NCBI GenBank assembly: GCA_036505615.1
Contig: DASXTB010000153.1
Coordinates: 1 to 20,830, forward strand
DNA from: DASXTB01 sp036505615
Lineage (GTDB): Bacteria > Acidobacteriota > UBA6911 > JACQSX01
Direction of reading: 5' to 3'
Length of the DNA stretch: 20,830 bases
This document shows positions 6,707 through 13,657 of this stretch, in pieces (the stretch's first letter is position 1; each line of letters begins with the position of its first letter). A program made the translations under genes and the position numbers. The notes under the pieces were generated by a model. That model saw nothing but the letters and a program-made list of their open reading frames with translations, ran no database searches and had not been told where the DNA came from.

Positions 6707-7969
6707 TCATCGTTTGCCTCTCTTCAGGTGGCGGTCGAACCAGTCGAAGGCGTCGGCTTGCATCTCTCGATCGAACTTGTGTCCGCCCGGATAAAATTTC
6801 GATCGGTACATCTCGGCGGCGCCGCCGCGACGGAAGGTTTCGCGCAACATCTCGTCGGCTCGCTTCATCTCGGACAGGGTGTAAAGTGGATCCTCGTTGC
6901 AGTTAAGGATCATCGTTGCCGCCGGCGCGCGCAGGGCCAGGATCTCAGGAAAATCCAGCTCTCGCGGAAGAAGAGGGACGTAGGTCATCCAGGTGTGGGT
7001 GAAACACTTGTCCAGAAGAAAGTCACGCCAGGTTGTCATGAAGCCGACGGCAATCGCGCAGCGAATACGGTTGTCAAGACCGCCCAGGAAAACAGTTCGC
7101 ATGCCGCCTCCGGACAGACCGGCGCAACCGATGCGAGAAGGATCTACGTCGTCGCGCTTTGCCAGCACATCCAGCGCTCGCTGGTCTTCTGGGACGTAAA
7201 CGCCAGGCCAGGTGGTTCCAGCGCTGAGGAGACTCTTCTCCATAATGTGTTCGTGAGCTGCGGCAAAGGCGTTGTATTTGTTTACGCCTTCTTCGTCATC
7301 GGGTTCAGGATCCACGGCGCCTTGCCGGATGCGCTCCGGCACGTCGGCTGCCAGAACTCGGCGGCTGGCAAATGGGAAAACGTCTGCAACGAGCACGGCG
7401 TAACCACGCTTTGCGATTTCGTTCGCCCAGGCAACGCCTCCGTAATAGTGCTCCTGATGCTCCAGTTGTATTTTCCAGGAGTGCTCGTCGATTCGTGAGA
7501 TCTTCCGCCAGCCCAGAAACTTTTTCCCGCCGTGGTCATGCAAGGCCAGGATTGCCGGCAGTCGTTCGCTCGAGCCGGCCGGCTTCAGAAAGACCGCTTC
7601 CGTCCTGGGTCCGGCGGGCAATTGCCAGGAGAGCCGTTCTACATGTAAGCCGTCATAGGTGCCTTCAAATTCAACCCGGACCTGCGGTGCTGGGCCAAGA
7701 TCGACCGGAGCTATGCGCTGCAGCACGCGCCGGCGGGCCACAGATCTCCAACTGTCCAGGTTCTTCCACTTTCCCGTTCGGAACGAGAGCGAGGCCGGAC
7801 GGCTTCCCAGAACCTCATCGGCAAGCCATGGCCCGTAGGCTCCCGTCATATTGGGGCGCATCGCCGTTTGCTCGGAGTCGCTCTTTTCAGAGCGAGATAC
7901 TTGTGGATCAATTCTCCACGCAGACAACGACGCGGTCATTAAGGCAAGAACAATAAGGAGTGAGCGCAT
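6707..7969 (-). CDS. Secreted alpha/beta hydrolase (dienelactone hydrolase/acetylxylan-esterase-like)
   Basis: 420 residues. The ATG at 7969 has GAGGT upstream on the minus strand. A short signal peptide (MRSLLIVLALMTASLSAW) indicates export. The hydrolase fold runs from about residue 95 to the end: an oxyanion strand with HDHGG (144-148), an RGYAVLVADVF strand, the nucleophile elbow GLSGGG with S286, the acid D360 (ILNCNEDPLY) and the catalytic histidine H397 (YPGGHKFD). The triad is complete. An insertion of about 90 residues between HDHGG and the elbow, including EHQEHYYGGVAWANEIAKRG and a VPEDQRALDVLAKRDDVDP segment, is typical of large acetylxylan-esterase or AB-hydrolase family proteins of soil bacteria. 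An ester substrate is likely but unknown. It is a single-gene unit on the minus strand. Confidence 0.85.
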   Translation of the reverse strand: MRSLLIVLALMTASLSAWRIDPQVSRSEKSDSEQTAMRPNMTGAYGPWLADEVLGSRPASLSFRTGKWKNLDSWRSVARRRVLQRIAPVDLGPAPQVRVEFEGTYDGLHVERLSWQLPAGPRTEAVFLKPAGSSERLPAILALHDHGGKKFLGWRKISRIDEHSWKIQLEHQEHYYGGVAWANEIAKRGYAVLVADVFPFASRRVLAADVPERIRQGAVDPEPDDEEGVNKYNAFAAAHEHIMEKSLLSAGTTWPGVYVPEDQRALDVLAKRDDVDPSRIGCAGLSGGGMRTVFLGGLDNRIRCAIAVGFMTTWRDFLLDKCFTHTWMTYVPLLPRELDFPEILALRAPAATMILNCNEDPLYTLSEMKRADEMLRETFRRGGAAEMYRSKFYPGGHKFDREMQADAFDWFDRHLKRGKR

Positions 7970-8310
7970 ATCAATACCTCAATACGGTACATTATTCCAC
8001 CAGCCCCGTTTACAAAGATAGTTTCGGCTCCGCCCTCTGTGCTATTCTCCGTGTCCTTTATGACTCTGTGTTGAGCGTCTGTGAGTGACCCAGGCCAACG
8101 GCGGGCAAGTCTTTCGCGACTTCCTTCATCCTGGATTATCTACAAACATTCAACACAAAGGCCTAGCGCGGCGGAGCCGCAACCCAATATGGGCAGCGAG
8201 GATGGCAGTCCGCACAAGGAGACGCCGAAGGCTATACTCTTCGACGCCTTCGGCGTCTAAGTCAAATCTTTGCGGGCCGAAAAGAATTTGAGGGTAAGGA
8301 TGCACGAGAA
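7970..8310. other. Intergenic region with hairpins, no gene
   Basis: This 341-bp spacer lies between divergent genes. It must hold promoters for both, but no clear -35/-10 pair stands out. TCCGTGTCC at 8048-8056 is the complement of the motif shared by the two inverted repeats. Three hairpins follow: GCGGC-GGA-GCCGC (8168-8180), CCCA-ATA-TGGG (8183-8193), and one with perfect 13-bp arms (8220-8232 and 8246-8258). A ribosome-binding AAGGA sits at 8296-8300. Confidence 0.5.
8220..8258. repeat. Perfect 13-bp inverted repeat (hairpin)
   Basis: Left arm AGACGCCGAAGGC (8220-8232) and its exact complement (8246-8258) flank a 13-nt loop. It lies 52 nt upstream of the next start codon. No T-run follows on either strand, so a terminator is unlikely; a 5' leader hairpin or an intergenic palindromic repeat is more probable. 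Confidence 0.7.
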
Positions 8311-9363
8311 GTGAGAACCATGGACGACACGCGGCGGGGCTTTTTGCGAAAGTGGTTTGGCGCGAATGCAGTGCGTTTTCATGCTGTGCTGGGACATGGA
8401 TGCTGTGTCCTCTCGTTGCTGCTGTGCGTCACGGTGCAGGCACAGCAGCAGATGGCTGATCCTGATTTCAAAACCGCTGTGGAGAGGCCGGCTTACTCGC
8501 GCAAGGGACCGACGGTCGCCATCGATGAGGCCCACGATAACTTCCATACGGCAGGGGGACAGTACAAACCGCTTGCGGACCTGCTCACAAGCGACGGATA
8601 CAGGATGATTGCCTCCACCCGCAAGTTCGAAGCGGGCACTCTAACGGGCATTGACGTGCTGGTCATTGCGAATGCCCGCAATCTCGCTGCGCTGATGGCG
8701 CGTGACTTGTCCAGCCCGACTTTCACCGAGCACGAGTGCGATGTTGTGCGAGATTGGGTCCACAGCGGCGGATCGCTGCTGCTGGTTGCCGATCACGCAC
8801 CCTTCGGTAATGCGGCAGAGATTCTCGCGAAACGGTTCGGCGTGACCATGGGAAAAGGATGGGTATTTGATCGCGAGAGCACGGGCGGGATCACAACCCA
8901 ACTGACCTTCTCGCGTGAGAACGGGCTGCTGGGATCGCATCCGATTCTGCGGGGCCGCACCGCTTCTGAAGAGGTCAAGAGCATCAGGTCCTTCACGGGA
9001 CAGTCACTCGGTGTGCCGGTCGGCGCGACCACATTGATGAGGCTTGGCGCCGGCGCGCGAGAAGCGCCGACTCCGGCCGATCTGGACTCCGAAGAAGCGG
9101 CAGTGCGAAGCGGCGGCGCATCAGGTGGAATGATTGGTGCTCACTCCAGCCCCGTCATCGGACGCGCTCAGGGGATTGCAATGACGTTCGGCAAGGGCAG
9201 ACTGGTGGTGCTCGGAGAAGCAGCGCTCTTGTCAGCGCAGATCGTCCGCTTTGCTGAAGGGAATCAACAACGTGAAATGAAGGTAGGCATGAATGTGCCA
9301 GGCAACGATGACCGTCAATTCGCCCTGAACGTACTACATTGGCTTTCGGGATTGTTGAAATGA
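8311..9363 (+). CDS. Exported DUF4350/GATase1-like protein
   Basis: 350 residues from GTG at 8311 (AAGGA at 8296-8300); an in-frame ATG at 8320 is an equally good start. The N-terminus has a twin-arginine-like TRRGFLRKW followed by a hydrophobic stretch (CCVLSLLLCVTVQAQ) with likely cleavage after VQA, so Tat export is possible, although the gap between RR and the core is long. The mature part has a Rossmann-like fold typical of DUF4350/IFT52-GATase-like proteins: TVAIDEAHDNFHTAGGQYKP, DVLVIANARN, FTEHECDVVRDWVHSGGSLLLVADHAPFG, GKGRLVVLGEAALLSAQ, and NDDRQFALNVLHWLSG at the end. These domains resemble glutamine amidotransferases but usually lack the catalytic cysteine, and none is evident here. 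A role in binding rather than catalysis is inferred. No operon partner is present. Confidence 0.8.
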   Translation: MRTMDDTRRGFLRKWFGANAVRFHAVLGHGCCVLSLLLCVTVQAQQQMADPDFKTAVERPAYSRKGPTVAIDEAHDNFHTAGGQYKPLADLLTSDGYRMIASTRKFEAGTLTGIDVLVIANARNLAALMARDLSSPTFTEHECDVVRDWVHSGGSLLLVADHAPFGNAAEILAKRFGVTMGKGWVFDRESTGGITTQLTFSRENGLLGSHPILRGRTASEEVKSIRSFTGQSLGVPVGATTLMRLGAGAREAPTPADLDSEEAAVRSGGASGGMIGAHSSPVIGRAQGIAMTFGKGRLVVLGEAALLSAQIVRFAEGNQQREMKVGMNVPGNDDRQFALNVLHWLSGLLK

Positions 9364-9403
9364 GCACCCGATCCCACCGTCTTTTCTCGAATCTGCCCCC
9401 TGC

Positions 9404-9832
9404 TCAGCCCGGGAATGTCTGGACAAGTTGGATGTGAGCGGCCGTCATGGGAAGTACGGCCAGACCAGCCGCCAGACGCGCGTCGGCCGTCATCATTCGC
9501 GTCTTGAGTCGGATGGCGAGCGCGAGATATAACGCGTCATACACGGTGCATCCGGTGGCATTCGCCAGATCGTAGGCGTCTTCCGCCAACGCGCGGCACG
9601 GGAGGATCTCAACGGCGATGCGGCCGATGTTTTCCACCAGTTGGCGGCCGTGCTCGGCGATCAACTCACCGCGTCGGATTTTCTTCCAGATGGTATTGGC
9701 GGTTTCGGCAAAGATTAGATCCGGCGCGAAATACTGGTGCGGCAGGCTGAGAAGACGACACGCAGCTTCGCTGTGGATCTCCGGGACGAACCACTTAATG
9801 ACGACGCTGGCGTCGACGACGAATGCGCTCAC
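9404..9832 (-). CDS. vapC: VapC-type PIN-domain toxin (module 2)
   Basis: 142 residues from the GTG at 9832, whose GTGA overlaps the antitoxin stop (9829-9831). The longer frame starting at 9904 is rejected because its first 24 residues lie inside the antitoxin gene and have no PIN character. The PIN acidic residues are complete: D7 (FVVDASVVIKWF), E43 (LIFAETANTIWKKI), D99 (CTVYDALYLALAI) and D117 (MMTADARLAAGL). It is expected to be a Mg2+-dependent endoribonuclease toxin neutralised by the upstream antitoxin. Sequence similarity to the module 1 toxin is low outside the motifs, so the two modules are probably independent acquisitions rather than a recent duplication. Confidence 0.93.
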   Translation of the reverse strand: MSAFVVDASVVIKWFVPEIHSEAACRLLSLPHQYFAPDLIFAETANTIWKKIRRGELIAEHGRQLVENIGRIAVEILPCRALAEDAYDLANATGCTVYDALYLALAIRLKTRMMTADARLAAGLAVLPMTAAHIQLVQTFPG

Positions 9833-10062
9833 CGGGCATCCCGGTCCTCGCGTATTAACGCGGCGCTGTCGCTCTGTGAGGTCGCTCGAAGGCGTTTCAG
9901 CCACTGCGCCGAGAGGCGTCGTGTCTCGGCAAGACTTCGTGCGCTGGCATTGCGCAGGATCTCGTGGATTTCTGCCTGCAAAGACCTTCTGTGGGCCTTC
10001 GCGGCGGCCTTCAACCGCTTCAAGACATCTTCATCCAAATCTCGAACAAGCACGTTGGCCAT
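9829..10062 (-). CDS. vapB: FitA/VapB-like antitoxin (module 2)
   Basis: 77 residues starting MANVLVRDLDEDVLKRLKAA, a typical FitA/VapB ribbon-helix-helix domain: strand NVLVRDL, helix DEDVLKRLKAAAKAHR, helix SLQAEIHEILRNAS. The C-terminal tail (RLSAQWLKRL, SDSAALIREDRDAR) would contact the PIN toxin; SAALIREDR resembles SAALLIREER in the module 1 antitoxin. The start is supported by AGGAG on the minus strand (plus 10072-10076), 9 nt before the ATG. It overlaps vapC by 4 nt. A palindrome lies just upstream for autoregulation. Confidence 0.93.
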   Translation of the reverse strand: MANVLVRDLDEDVLKRLKAAAKAHRRSLQAEIHEILRNASARSLAETRRLSAQWLKRLRATSQSDSAALIREDRDAR

Positions 10063-10083
10063 CGCAACCCGCTCCTGTTAAAA

Positions 10084-10102
10084 TGGTATCATAGTGATAC
10101 CA
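10084..10102 (-). promoter_or_regulatory. Operator of vapBC module 2
   Basis: Perfect inverted repeat: TGGTATCA (10084-10091), spacer TAG, TGATACCA (10095-10102). On the minus strand it contains TATGAT (plus 10088-10093), a good -10 box, so a bound antitoxin would cover the promoter; the -35 (TTTCTT) is weak. An outer pair GCTCCT (10071-10076) and AGGAGC (10105-10110) flanks it, and the former is the Shine-Dalgarno of vapB on the minus strand, which could be partly sequestered in the transcript if it begins far enough upstream. Confidence 0.7.
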
Positions 10103-10171
10103 CGAGGAGCAAGAAAAGTGTGTCGATGATTTTCTCGGCGTTTCTCAGCAAACTGAGGAATAATAGCAGCG

Positions 10172-10216
10172 GGCCGGAGGGCCGACTTCGTTCGGCCATA
10201 CGGAGGGATGGAGTCC
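10172..10216. repeat. Small hairpin cluster between divergent vapBC and padR
   Basis: GGCCGA-CTTCGT-TCGGCC (10180-10197) is a perfect hairpin. It is preceded by GGCC-GGAG-GGCC (10172-10183, sharing bases) and followed by GGGA-TGGAG-TCCC near 10204-10216. No gene fits. The style is like the hairpins at 8168-8258 and 13349-13627. Confidence 0.5.
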
Positions 10217-10265
10217 CGACAACAAGTGCACTGCTGAACTATCCGTTTCAATGCCCAATTACTGC

Positions 10266-10310
10266 TTGACGCGTTTGTCGGCTGCCGCTACTCTACCCTA
10301 GAGTTCTAGG
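10266..10310 (+). promoter_or_regulatory. padR promoter with overlapping palindromic operator
   Basis: TTGACG (10266-10271) and TACTCT (10289-10294) are spaced 17 bp, a plausible -35/-10 pair. Downstream is a perfect palindrome CCTAGA-GT-TCTAGG (10297-10310), and overlapping it CTCTA-CCC-TAGAG (10291-10303). It ends 1 nt before the ATG of padR. PadR regulators bind dyad sites in their own promoters, so this is the likely autoregulatory site. The leader would be only ~11 nt, with no Shine-Dalgarno. Confidence 0.6.
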
Positions 10311-10311
10311 C

Positions 10312-10647
10312 ATGATGCGACAGAAGAAGGCCGACGCGCTCCAAGGCACACTCGATTTGCTCGTGCTCAAGACGCTGAGTCGTGAGCCGCAGCATGGCTA
10401 CGGGATTGCCGCACGTATTCAACACATCACAGACGACATGTTGCGCGTCGAAGAGGGATCGCTCTATCCGGCGCTTCATCGCATGGAACAGGCGGGCTGG
10501 ATCGCCGCCGAATGGCGGTTCACCGAGAACAGACGGCGAGCGCGGATCTACCGCCTCACGCGCGCTGGGCAGAAACGTTTGAGTGAAGAAGAAGCCAGGT
10601 GGGACCGCCTGCTTAAGGCGGTCGGCAAGGTTCTGCGTTTTGCCTAA
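10312..10647 (+). CDS. PadR family transcriptional regulator
   Basis: 111 residues. A winged helix-turn-helix of the PadR family spans about residues 10-90: LQGTLDLLVLKTLSREPQHG, YGIAARIQHITDDML, the family hallmark EEGSLYPALHRMEQAGWIAAEW, the beta-wing RARIYRLTRAGQKRL, and a short C-terminal dimerisation helix (EEEARWDRLLKAVGKVLRF). This is the short subfamily II type that in Acidobacteria commonly sits directly upstream of ADOP permease genes. Two consecutive ATGs (10312, 10315) leave the exact start open. It is 18 nt upstream of the permease and probably represses the operon through the palindrome at 10297-10310. The ligand is unknown. Confidence 0.93.
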   Translation: MMRQKKADALQGTLDLLVLKTLSREPQHGYGIAARIQHITDDMLRVEEGSLYPALHRMEQAGWIAAEWRFTENRRRARIYRLTRAGQKRLSEEEARWDRLLKAVGKVLRFA

Positions 10648-10665
10648 CGCCAGGAGCATCTTGTC

Positions 10666-13311
10666 ATGGGTTGGTTTCGGCGTTTACGCAGCACTATTTT
10701 AGGCTCGAATCTCGACGAAGACGTCGCCGAGGAAACTCGGTTCCATCTCGACGAACGTATCGACGAGTACGTGAAGAGCGGGATGACATATGAGCAAGCG
10801 CGACTCGAAGCCCAACGCCGTCTCGGGAACCTGGCGCTTGCCAGAGAGCAGGTGCGCGACGTTGACAGCTTCCGCTGGCTCGGCGATCTCGGTCAAGACG
10901 TGCGTTATGCGTTGCGGCAACTGCGAAGAAATCCCGGATTTGCTATTGCCGCCATCCTGACATTGGCCTTGGGGATCGGTGCGACTACGGCGGTTTTCAG
11001 CGTCGTCGATGCCGTGGTTCTTCGCCCGCTCTCGTATGCCGACTCGAGCCAGCTGGTGATGATCGACGAGTGGACGCCAGGCTTCGATTCGATACCGGTG
11101 AATGGTCTCCATTTTCAGGAATGGCGAAGGACGGCGACGTCGTTCGATCAAATAGCGCTCATCGGCGGTCTGAACGTCAACGTGACGGATTCCAGCGAGC
11201 CGGAGCGTCTTCCAGCTGCACGGGTATCCTCTGAGTTGTTTCCCCTGCTAGGGGTTCAGCCGCAATTGGGGCGCGTATTTCTCGCCGATGAAGAAGTTCC
11301 AGGACGGGAACACGTCGTGCTGATCAGCAACGAGTTGTGGCGACGCCGCTATTCCGCCGATCCACAGATAGTGGGCCGCACCATTTCGATTGATGGGGTG
11401 GCCCACCAGGTCGCGGGCGTATTGCCTGCCAGCTTCCATTTTCCAAAGCTGAGTGACCTGTACCCGCTCACCATTGTGCAAGATAGGCCGCAGATCTGGA
11501 AACCGATCGCGCTCGGGCCTGAGGAACAGACACTCAGTGGGCATTTCGATTTCGTGTCGATTGGGCGCCTCAAAGCCGGTGTTTCTGCCAGACAGGCTGC
11601 CTCCGAGCTGGATGCAGTTCAGAAGGATTTCTTGGCTCAGATGCCGAAGGCGCTGGGAAGTGACTTGCGAACCCAGGTGCAGCCTCTTCAGGACCGGATC
11701 GTTGGACGCGCGAAAACTGGTCTCGAGCTCATGCTGGCGGCTGTGGGCGTAGTGCTGTTCATCGGCTGCGTGAACATCACAAACTTGCTGCTCGCACGCC
11801 TTTCCTCACGTCGCCGCGAACTGGCAGTGAGGTCCGCAATCGGGGCCAGCCGTTGGCGTCTCACACGTCAGATGATCGCCGAAAGCCTCACCCTGTCCGC
11901 GGTGGGCGGGGCATGCGGCGTGTTGGTCGCCTATGACGCGATTCAGTTGATCTTGGCGCTCGCGCCCGCTGATCTGCCGCGCTTAGACGAGGTGCAAGTC
12001 GACGCGCGCACCGTCATCTTTACGTTGATCATTTCCACCATCGCCGGCCTGGTGATTGGCGTTTCGCCCGCCTGGCAATTTGGCAACGCTGACGCTGGGG
12101 AAGCCATGGCAAGCGGAATGCGATCGACGGCAAGCCGTGGAACCGGCCGCCTCCGGTTTGTGCTGGTCAGCGCGCAAGTGGCGCTGAGTGCTGTGTGCTT
12201 GATTCTCGCTGGCCTCCTATTGCACAGTCTGGTCAATCTTCTGAATGTCGACCGCGGCTTCGATACGAATCACATCATGACTGTCGGCGTGAACCCCCCC
12301 ATCAGTCGCTATCCCACTCCTGAAAAGCGAGTCGCATTCGTGCGCACCGCACTGGATCGGCTCAAGGTGCTGCCTGGGGTCATCGACGTTGCAGCCGCGA
12401 ACATGTTGCCTCTGGCCGGCGAAGGCGGCAATAGTGCACTGTCGATCCCCGGTACGAGCGCGCCGCTTTTCGAGCACGCGCTCGGCAATATTCGAACCGT
12501 CAGCAGCGACTATTTCCGGACCATGGGCATGTCACTCCAAGCCGGCCGCCTCTTCAGCGACGCCGATCGAGAGCGCCAGGTTGCGGTGATCTCGATGTCG
12601 ATCGCAAAACGTGCGTGGCCCGGTGAAGATCCGGTGGGAAAGCGTTTCCATTTTGGCCCGCGGACCGCTCCTGATCGAGAGGTGATCGGAGTGATCAACG
12701 ACGTGCGAGGGGTGAGCCTGGAGGCTGGACCGTCATTCAGCGTCTACGTGCCCTATTGGCAGGGCTTTTTCATCGCCACCTCATTCGCCATCAGGACGAC
12801 AGAGGATCCCGTGACCATTACGCCAGCGATTCGAGTGGCAATTCGTAGCGTCGATGCCGAGCTGCCACTGTCTGCCTTGCGGACGATGGAAGAGGTCGTG
12901 GAAGGTTCGGTGGCGCAGCGCCGGTTCCAGACGAATCTCGTGCTCGCGTTTGGCGCGGTAGCCATGCTGCTTGCCAGCCTAGGCGTGTACGGTGTTATGT
13001 CGTATGCCGTGACGCAGCGCACGACAGAGATTGGAATCCGGTTGGCACTCGGTGCTGAACGAGGTGCGGTCCTGCGAATGGTGTTACGACAGGCTTTGCG
13101 TCCCATTGCCGCGGGCGTCGCGGCGGCCGTGCCGCTCGCGCTCGGCGTAGCCTCATGGCTACGCTCGCTACTCTTTGGCGTCAGCCCGCTGGATCCCGCG
13201 ACGATCACCGTAGCGTGCCTCGCTCTGATTACGGCAGCAGTGCTGGCCGCCTACGTGCCCGCGCGGCGCGCAGCCAATCTCGATCCGCTCATCGCGCTAC
13301 GCTACGAGTGA
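10666..13311 (+). CDS. ADOP-type (MacB/FtsX-like) large ABC transporter permease
   Basis: 881 residues; the ATG at 10666 has AGGAG (10652-10656). The first ~85 residues are the cytosolic ADOP leader (DEDVAEETRFHLDERIDEYV, YEQARLEAQRRLGN, LGQDVRYALRQLRRNPGF). TM1 lies at about 91-115 (AIAAILTLALGIGATTAVFS). A MacB-like periplasmic domain follows (to about residue 340), then an FtsX core around LMLAAVGVVLFIGCVNITNL and LSSRRRELAVRSAIGASR. The FtsX signature is duplicated: a second periplasmic domain is followed by NLVLAFGAVAMLLASLGVYG, TTEIGIRLALGAERGAVLRM, and terminal helices ending in PARRAANLDPLIALRYE. No ATP-binding domain is encoded or adjacent, as usual for these 'orphan' permeases. It acts in the inner membrane; the cargo is unknown. 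It is transcribed with padR and ends at a terminator at 13610-13635. Confidence 0.93.
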   Translation: MGWFRRLRSTILGSNLDEDVAEETRFHLDERIDEYVKSGMTYEQARLEAQRRLGNLALAREQVRDVDSFRWLGDLGQDVRYALRQLRRNPGFAIAAILTLALGIGATTAVFSVVDAVVLRPLSYADSSQLVMIDEWTPGFDSIPVNGLHFQEWRRTATSFDQIALIGGLNVNVTDSSEPERLPAARVSSELFPLLGVQPQLGRVFLADEEVPGREHVVLISNELWRRRYSADPQIVGRTISIDGVAHQVAGVLPASFHFPKLSDLYPLTIVQDRPQIWKPIALGPEEQTLSGHFDFVSIGRLKAGVSARQAASELDAVQKDFLAQMPKALGSDLRTQVQPLQDRIVGRAKTGLELMLAAVGVVLFIGCVNITNLLLARLSSRRRELAVRSAIGASRWRLTRQMIAESLTLSAVGGACGVLVAYDAIQLILALAPADLPRLDEVQVDARTVIFTLIISTIAGLVIGVSPAWQFGNADAGEAMASGMRSTASRGTGRLRFVLVSAQVALSAVCLILAGLLLHSLVNLLNVDRGFDTNHIMTVGVNPPISRYPTPEKRVAFVRTALDRLKVLPGVIDVAAANMLPLAGEGGNSALSIPGTSAPLFEHALGNIRTVSSDYFRTMGMSLQAGRLFSDADRERQVAVISMSIAKRAWPGEDPVGKRFHFGPRTAPDREVIGVINDVRGVSLEAGPSFSVYVPYWQGFFIATSFAIRTTEDPVTITPAIRVAIRSVDAELPLSALRTMEEVVEGSVAQRRFQTNLVLAFGAVAMLLASLGVYGVMSYAVTQRTTEIGIRLALGAERGAVLRMVLRQALRPIAAGVAAAVPLALGVASWLRSLLFGVSPLDPATITVACLALITAAVLAAYVPARRAANLDPLIALRYE

Positions 13312-13348
13312 ATATGGAGCGGCGCCGTCTGTGCTGCATGCCGTCTCC

Positions 13349-13627
13349 AGGCCGCTTTCAGCGGCCTCATGTCCGCGAAGCGGATGCTCGGGTTTGGACA
13401 TTTTGGAGAGACGGCCGGTGGGCCGTCTCCCGCACAATCTCTCATCGTGCAGGAGACGCCCCACGGGGCGTCTCTCCAATGGCGCCGCTTCGCGGCGCTG
13501 CGCCCGCCTGCGGCGGGCTTTGTCCGCGAAGCGGACCAATAACAGTAGCCGGGGGTGCCCAGGCGCAGAGCGCCAGGCACCCCCGGTCAGCGATTCCACA
13601 CACGGAATCGGACCGCGCAAGCGGTCC
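13349..13627. repeat. Array of ten consecutive hairpins
   Basis: Ten perfect-arm inverted repeats occupy the spacer between two convergent genes. They are AGGCCGC 13349/13361 (loop TTTCA); TCCGC 13372/13380 (GAA); GAGACGGCC 13408/13421 (GGTG); GAGACGCCCC 13453/13465 (AC); GCGCCGC 13482/13492 (TTC); GCCCGCC 13502/13512 (TGC); GTCCGC 13522/13531 (GAA); CCGGGGGTGCC 13549/13576 with inner GGCGC-AGA-GCGCC; CGATTCC 13591/13604 (ACACAC); and GGACCGC 13610/13621 (GCAA). The numbers are the first base of each arm. The second and seventh share the 15-mer TGTCCGCGAAGCGGA; the third and fourth share GAGACG. No ORF here is credible. Confidence 0.85.
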
Positions 13628-13635
13628 CATTTTTT
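13610..13635 (+). terminator. Rho-independent terminator after the padR-ADOP operon
   Basis: Stem GGACCGC with GCAA tetraloop and complement GCGGTCC (13610-13627), followed by CA and six T (13630-13635), then further pyrimidine-rich sequence. It is correctly oriented for the plus-strand ADOP gene, about 300 nt downstream of its stop, after the hairpin array. Confidence 0.7.
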
Positions 13636-13657
13636 CCTTCTTTTTTCCTTCATCGCG

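Noticed and set aside
6728..7498. 256-codon plus-strand frame within the alpha/beta hydrolase
   Set aside because: It is antisense to a complete hydrolase with an intact catalytic triad; no family features.
13349..13627. Hairpin array considered as a CRISPR array
   Set aside because: There is no regularly spaced identical repeat and no cas gene; the hairpins differ in sequence and spacing.
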